A stretch of 64,000 nt of DNA, from assembly GCA_008360975.2 (NCBI GenBank), contig CM039179.1, forward strand, positions 53,543,166 to 53,607,165. Direction: 5' to 3'. The notes under the pieces are model-generated. The model was given only the letters and a program-made list of their open reading frames with translations. It had not been told where the DNA came from and did no database searches. The stretch comes from Lichenostomus cassidix. Its lineage: Eukaryota; Chordata; Aves; Passeriformes; Meliphagidae. Below are positions 62,589-64,000 of this stretch, one piece after another. Within the stretch, counting starts at the first letter, position 1, and the number at the start of each line of letters is the position of its first letter. The translations under genes were made by a program, and so were the position numbers.

Positions 62589-62651
62589 CTCTGCAGACTC
62601 CTTTACTCTGAAAAAAGGTTCAGTTGCCTTGTCCACAGTGCAGAAGCCAAG
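62589..62651 (+). CDS. Candidate 63-nt internal exon
   Basis: A textbook exon layout. A pyrimidine-rich tract of about 40 bases ends in CTTTTTCCAG at 62588. Then follow 63 nt (21 codons) and the donor AAG|GTAAGC, which matches the vertebrate consensus. The length is divisible by three, so skipping would keep frame. Two of three frames are open. The one starting at the second base reads SADSFTLKKGSVAL, which looks like ordinary soluble protein. The frame from the first base is also open; the third has a TGA. I do not recognise the protein. A 5' UTR or cassette exon of a long-intron gene, or a fortuitous match, are alternatives. No neighbouring exon was found in the window. Confidence 0.4.
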
Positions 62652-63668
62652 GTAAGCCTTACTCTCCTCCTGTATATTTTTTATACAATATGACACATAT
62701 TTCACAGTCAAAATACACATGTGGGAAAATATGGTGAAGAATGAATGGTGTATTTCTGAAATATCTGTATTTCTCAGGAATTATGAAATTGCAAATGGAA
62801 TTCTTACTGAGTGTCTGACAAAAATATACATTACATTATCTTGAAAGCTACTCAAGTCACAGAAATCGTATTGTTATTTAAGTTGGATATAAAAACAAAA
62901 TCAAAACTTTTTGAATTTTCCTTGCTTTAGAAGAACAGAGGTGACATTCCTACTGTACATTGCTCATATAGTCATGTAATTCCTACTAAAAATATTCTGG
63001 AGTGTCTTTTATAAACTTTAAATTATCACCTCTGAAAAGCTTGTCATCTTCAACTTCTCTAATACTAAAAATGAATAGCCACATCAGAAAACAAAGCACT
63101 TGACCTTTGGTGGGATTAAGCTAACTTTTTCTGGTTATTACTCACATATGCAATGAATACATATACGGACATTGAAAACATTTTTGAAAATGAAGTATTA
63201 TAGACAAGGCTTGTCAATATGCTGTTTACATGAGGTGACTTCTGTTGGAATAGTTATTAGTCATGTCAGTTTTGCAGATTTTCTAAATTTGATATAAAAA
63301 TAATGTCTAACAATGGCAGAATCCTAACCCTCCCCCCCATTTTTCTCATATTAGAACATTAGGGCAGCCTTGAGTCATGTGTGAATGTTGATGGAAGCTC
63401 CTCTAGAATGTCTTATTGTCTATCCCATGACATTCTCTTGTAAAACAAGATGAAAAAAATGCTAGCAAATCACTGGAACTAGTTCAAAAAGCATATATTT
63501 ATTTCATTTATAAGTAATAAAGTAGAATGATTTTTCAGTCAGAAAAGTTAATTATTTCTGCTCTTGTTTCCCCCATGAAAGCAATACTAAAGAACTAAGG
63601 ACACATTTAAGAAAAGTTTGGGGAAATTGGGTAGTGTATTCAGGGAGGAATAAGTGTAAGGAGTGTGG
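62652..63668. other. AT-rich DNA, no gene seen
   Basis: Would be intron if the 62589 exon is real. A C8 run lies near 63330. Nothing else recognised. Confidence 0.5.
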
Positions 63669-63836
63669 AGAGGAAAAGAGTATTAAGAAAGAAAATGAAA
63701 GAGAAAGAGAAAAAAAGGAAGAAAAAGAAAAAAAGAGAAAGAAAATTAAAGAGACAAAGAGACATATTCAAAGACAAAAATGGAACTGGAAAAAGAAAAA
63801 GAGAAATGAAAAGGGAAAAGAAAAGGTAAAGGAAGA
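63669..63836. repeat. Purine-only low-complexity tract (GAAA/GAGA-rich)
   Basis: About 170 bp in which the plus strand is almost entirely A and G, with irregular GAAAA and GAGA units. The 90-codon Lys/Glu frame across it is a product of the repeat and not a gene. Confidence 0.92.
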
Positions 63837-64000
63837 CAGAATCCCTCAGAGAGCAATGTGCAGCAATTATTCATCACCAATACACATATTGGTAGACTGG
63901 GACTAATGTGATATTAGATTAAGCATAAACTTAAGCTTTTGTCATCCCCAATACTAACTTCTTAAGACATTCTGTTTCCTGATCTGCTCTCACTTAAGTG

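Noticed and set aside
63634..63906. 90-codon Lys/Glu-rich frame
   Set aside because: Translation of a purine-only simple repeat.
1..64000. CRISPR arrays, tRNA or rRNA genes, bacterial operons
   Set aside because: No regularly spaced repeat-spacer units, no tRNA A/B-box or cloverleaf recognised, and composition and repeats are vertebrate.

Overview
This window looks like gene-poor DNA from a bird genome. The evidence is the repeat content. There are many CR1 LINE fragments, several ending in the avian-type octamer tail (ATTCTATG or ATTCTGTG). There are also several LTRs of the endogenous retrovirus classes common in birds: ERVL-like with 5-bp target duplications and ERVK-like with 6-bp ones. 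The base composition is AT-rich throughout. A passerine is plausible from the LTR load, but the sequence alone does not prove it. No complete protein-coding gene, tRNA, rRNA, CRISPR array or bacterial-type operon is visible. The window is best read as intergenic or long-intron DNA.

Layout: 1-11.4 kb holds AT-rich unique DNA with three CR1 copies (372-988 +, 6752-7776 +, 8346-9105 -). 11.4-12.6 kb holds an ERVK-like solo LTR with an intact TSD and, next to it, a minus-strand retrovirus-like remnant. 15.8-20.7 kb holds a CR1 and three LTRs, two of the same ERVL family and a compact 263-bp ERVK-like LTR with a perfect TSD. 31.0-32.2 kb is the only strongly GC-rich block: a candidate 1.17-kb LTR with a minisatellite inside it. 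32.9-33.9 kb is an old CR1 reverse-transcriptase fragment. 38.7-41.0 kb has a CR1 followed by a short ERVL insertion delimited by a 5-bp TSD, with a 5' LTR, a decayed gag remnant and a truncated 3' LTR. 42.6-43.2 kb is a CR1. 47.2-51.5 kb is a nested cluster in which one CR1 appears to be split by ERVL LTR sequence. 56-61 kb has short CR1 scraps in both orientations.

The best hint of a host gene is a possible 63-nt exon at 62589-62651 (+), with a long pyrimidine tract, AG acceptor, AAG|GTAAGC donor, length divisible by three and two open frames. Weaker exon-like segments are at 35591-35740 (-) and 18384-18488 (+). None could be tied to a named gene.

The LTRs carry their own promoter parts (CCAAT and TATA boxes, poly(A) signals), so they are the most likely places for transcription to start or end here. 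No new multi-gene system is visible. The most unusual items are the minisatellite-bearing LTR, the short TSD-bounded ERVL copy, the interrupted CR1 and the 63-nt exon candidate.
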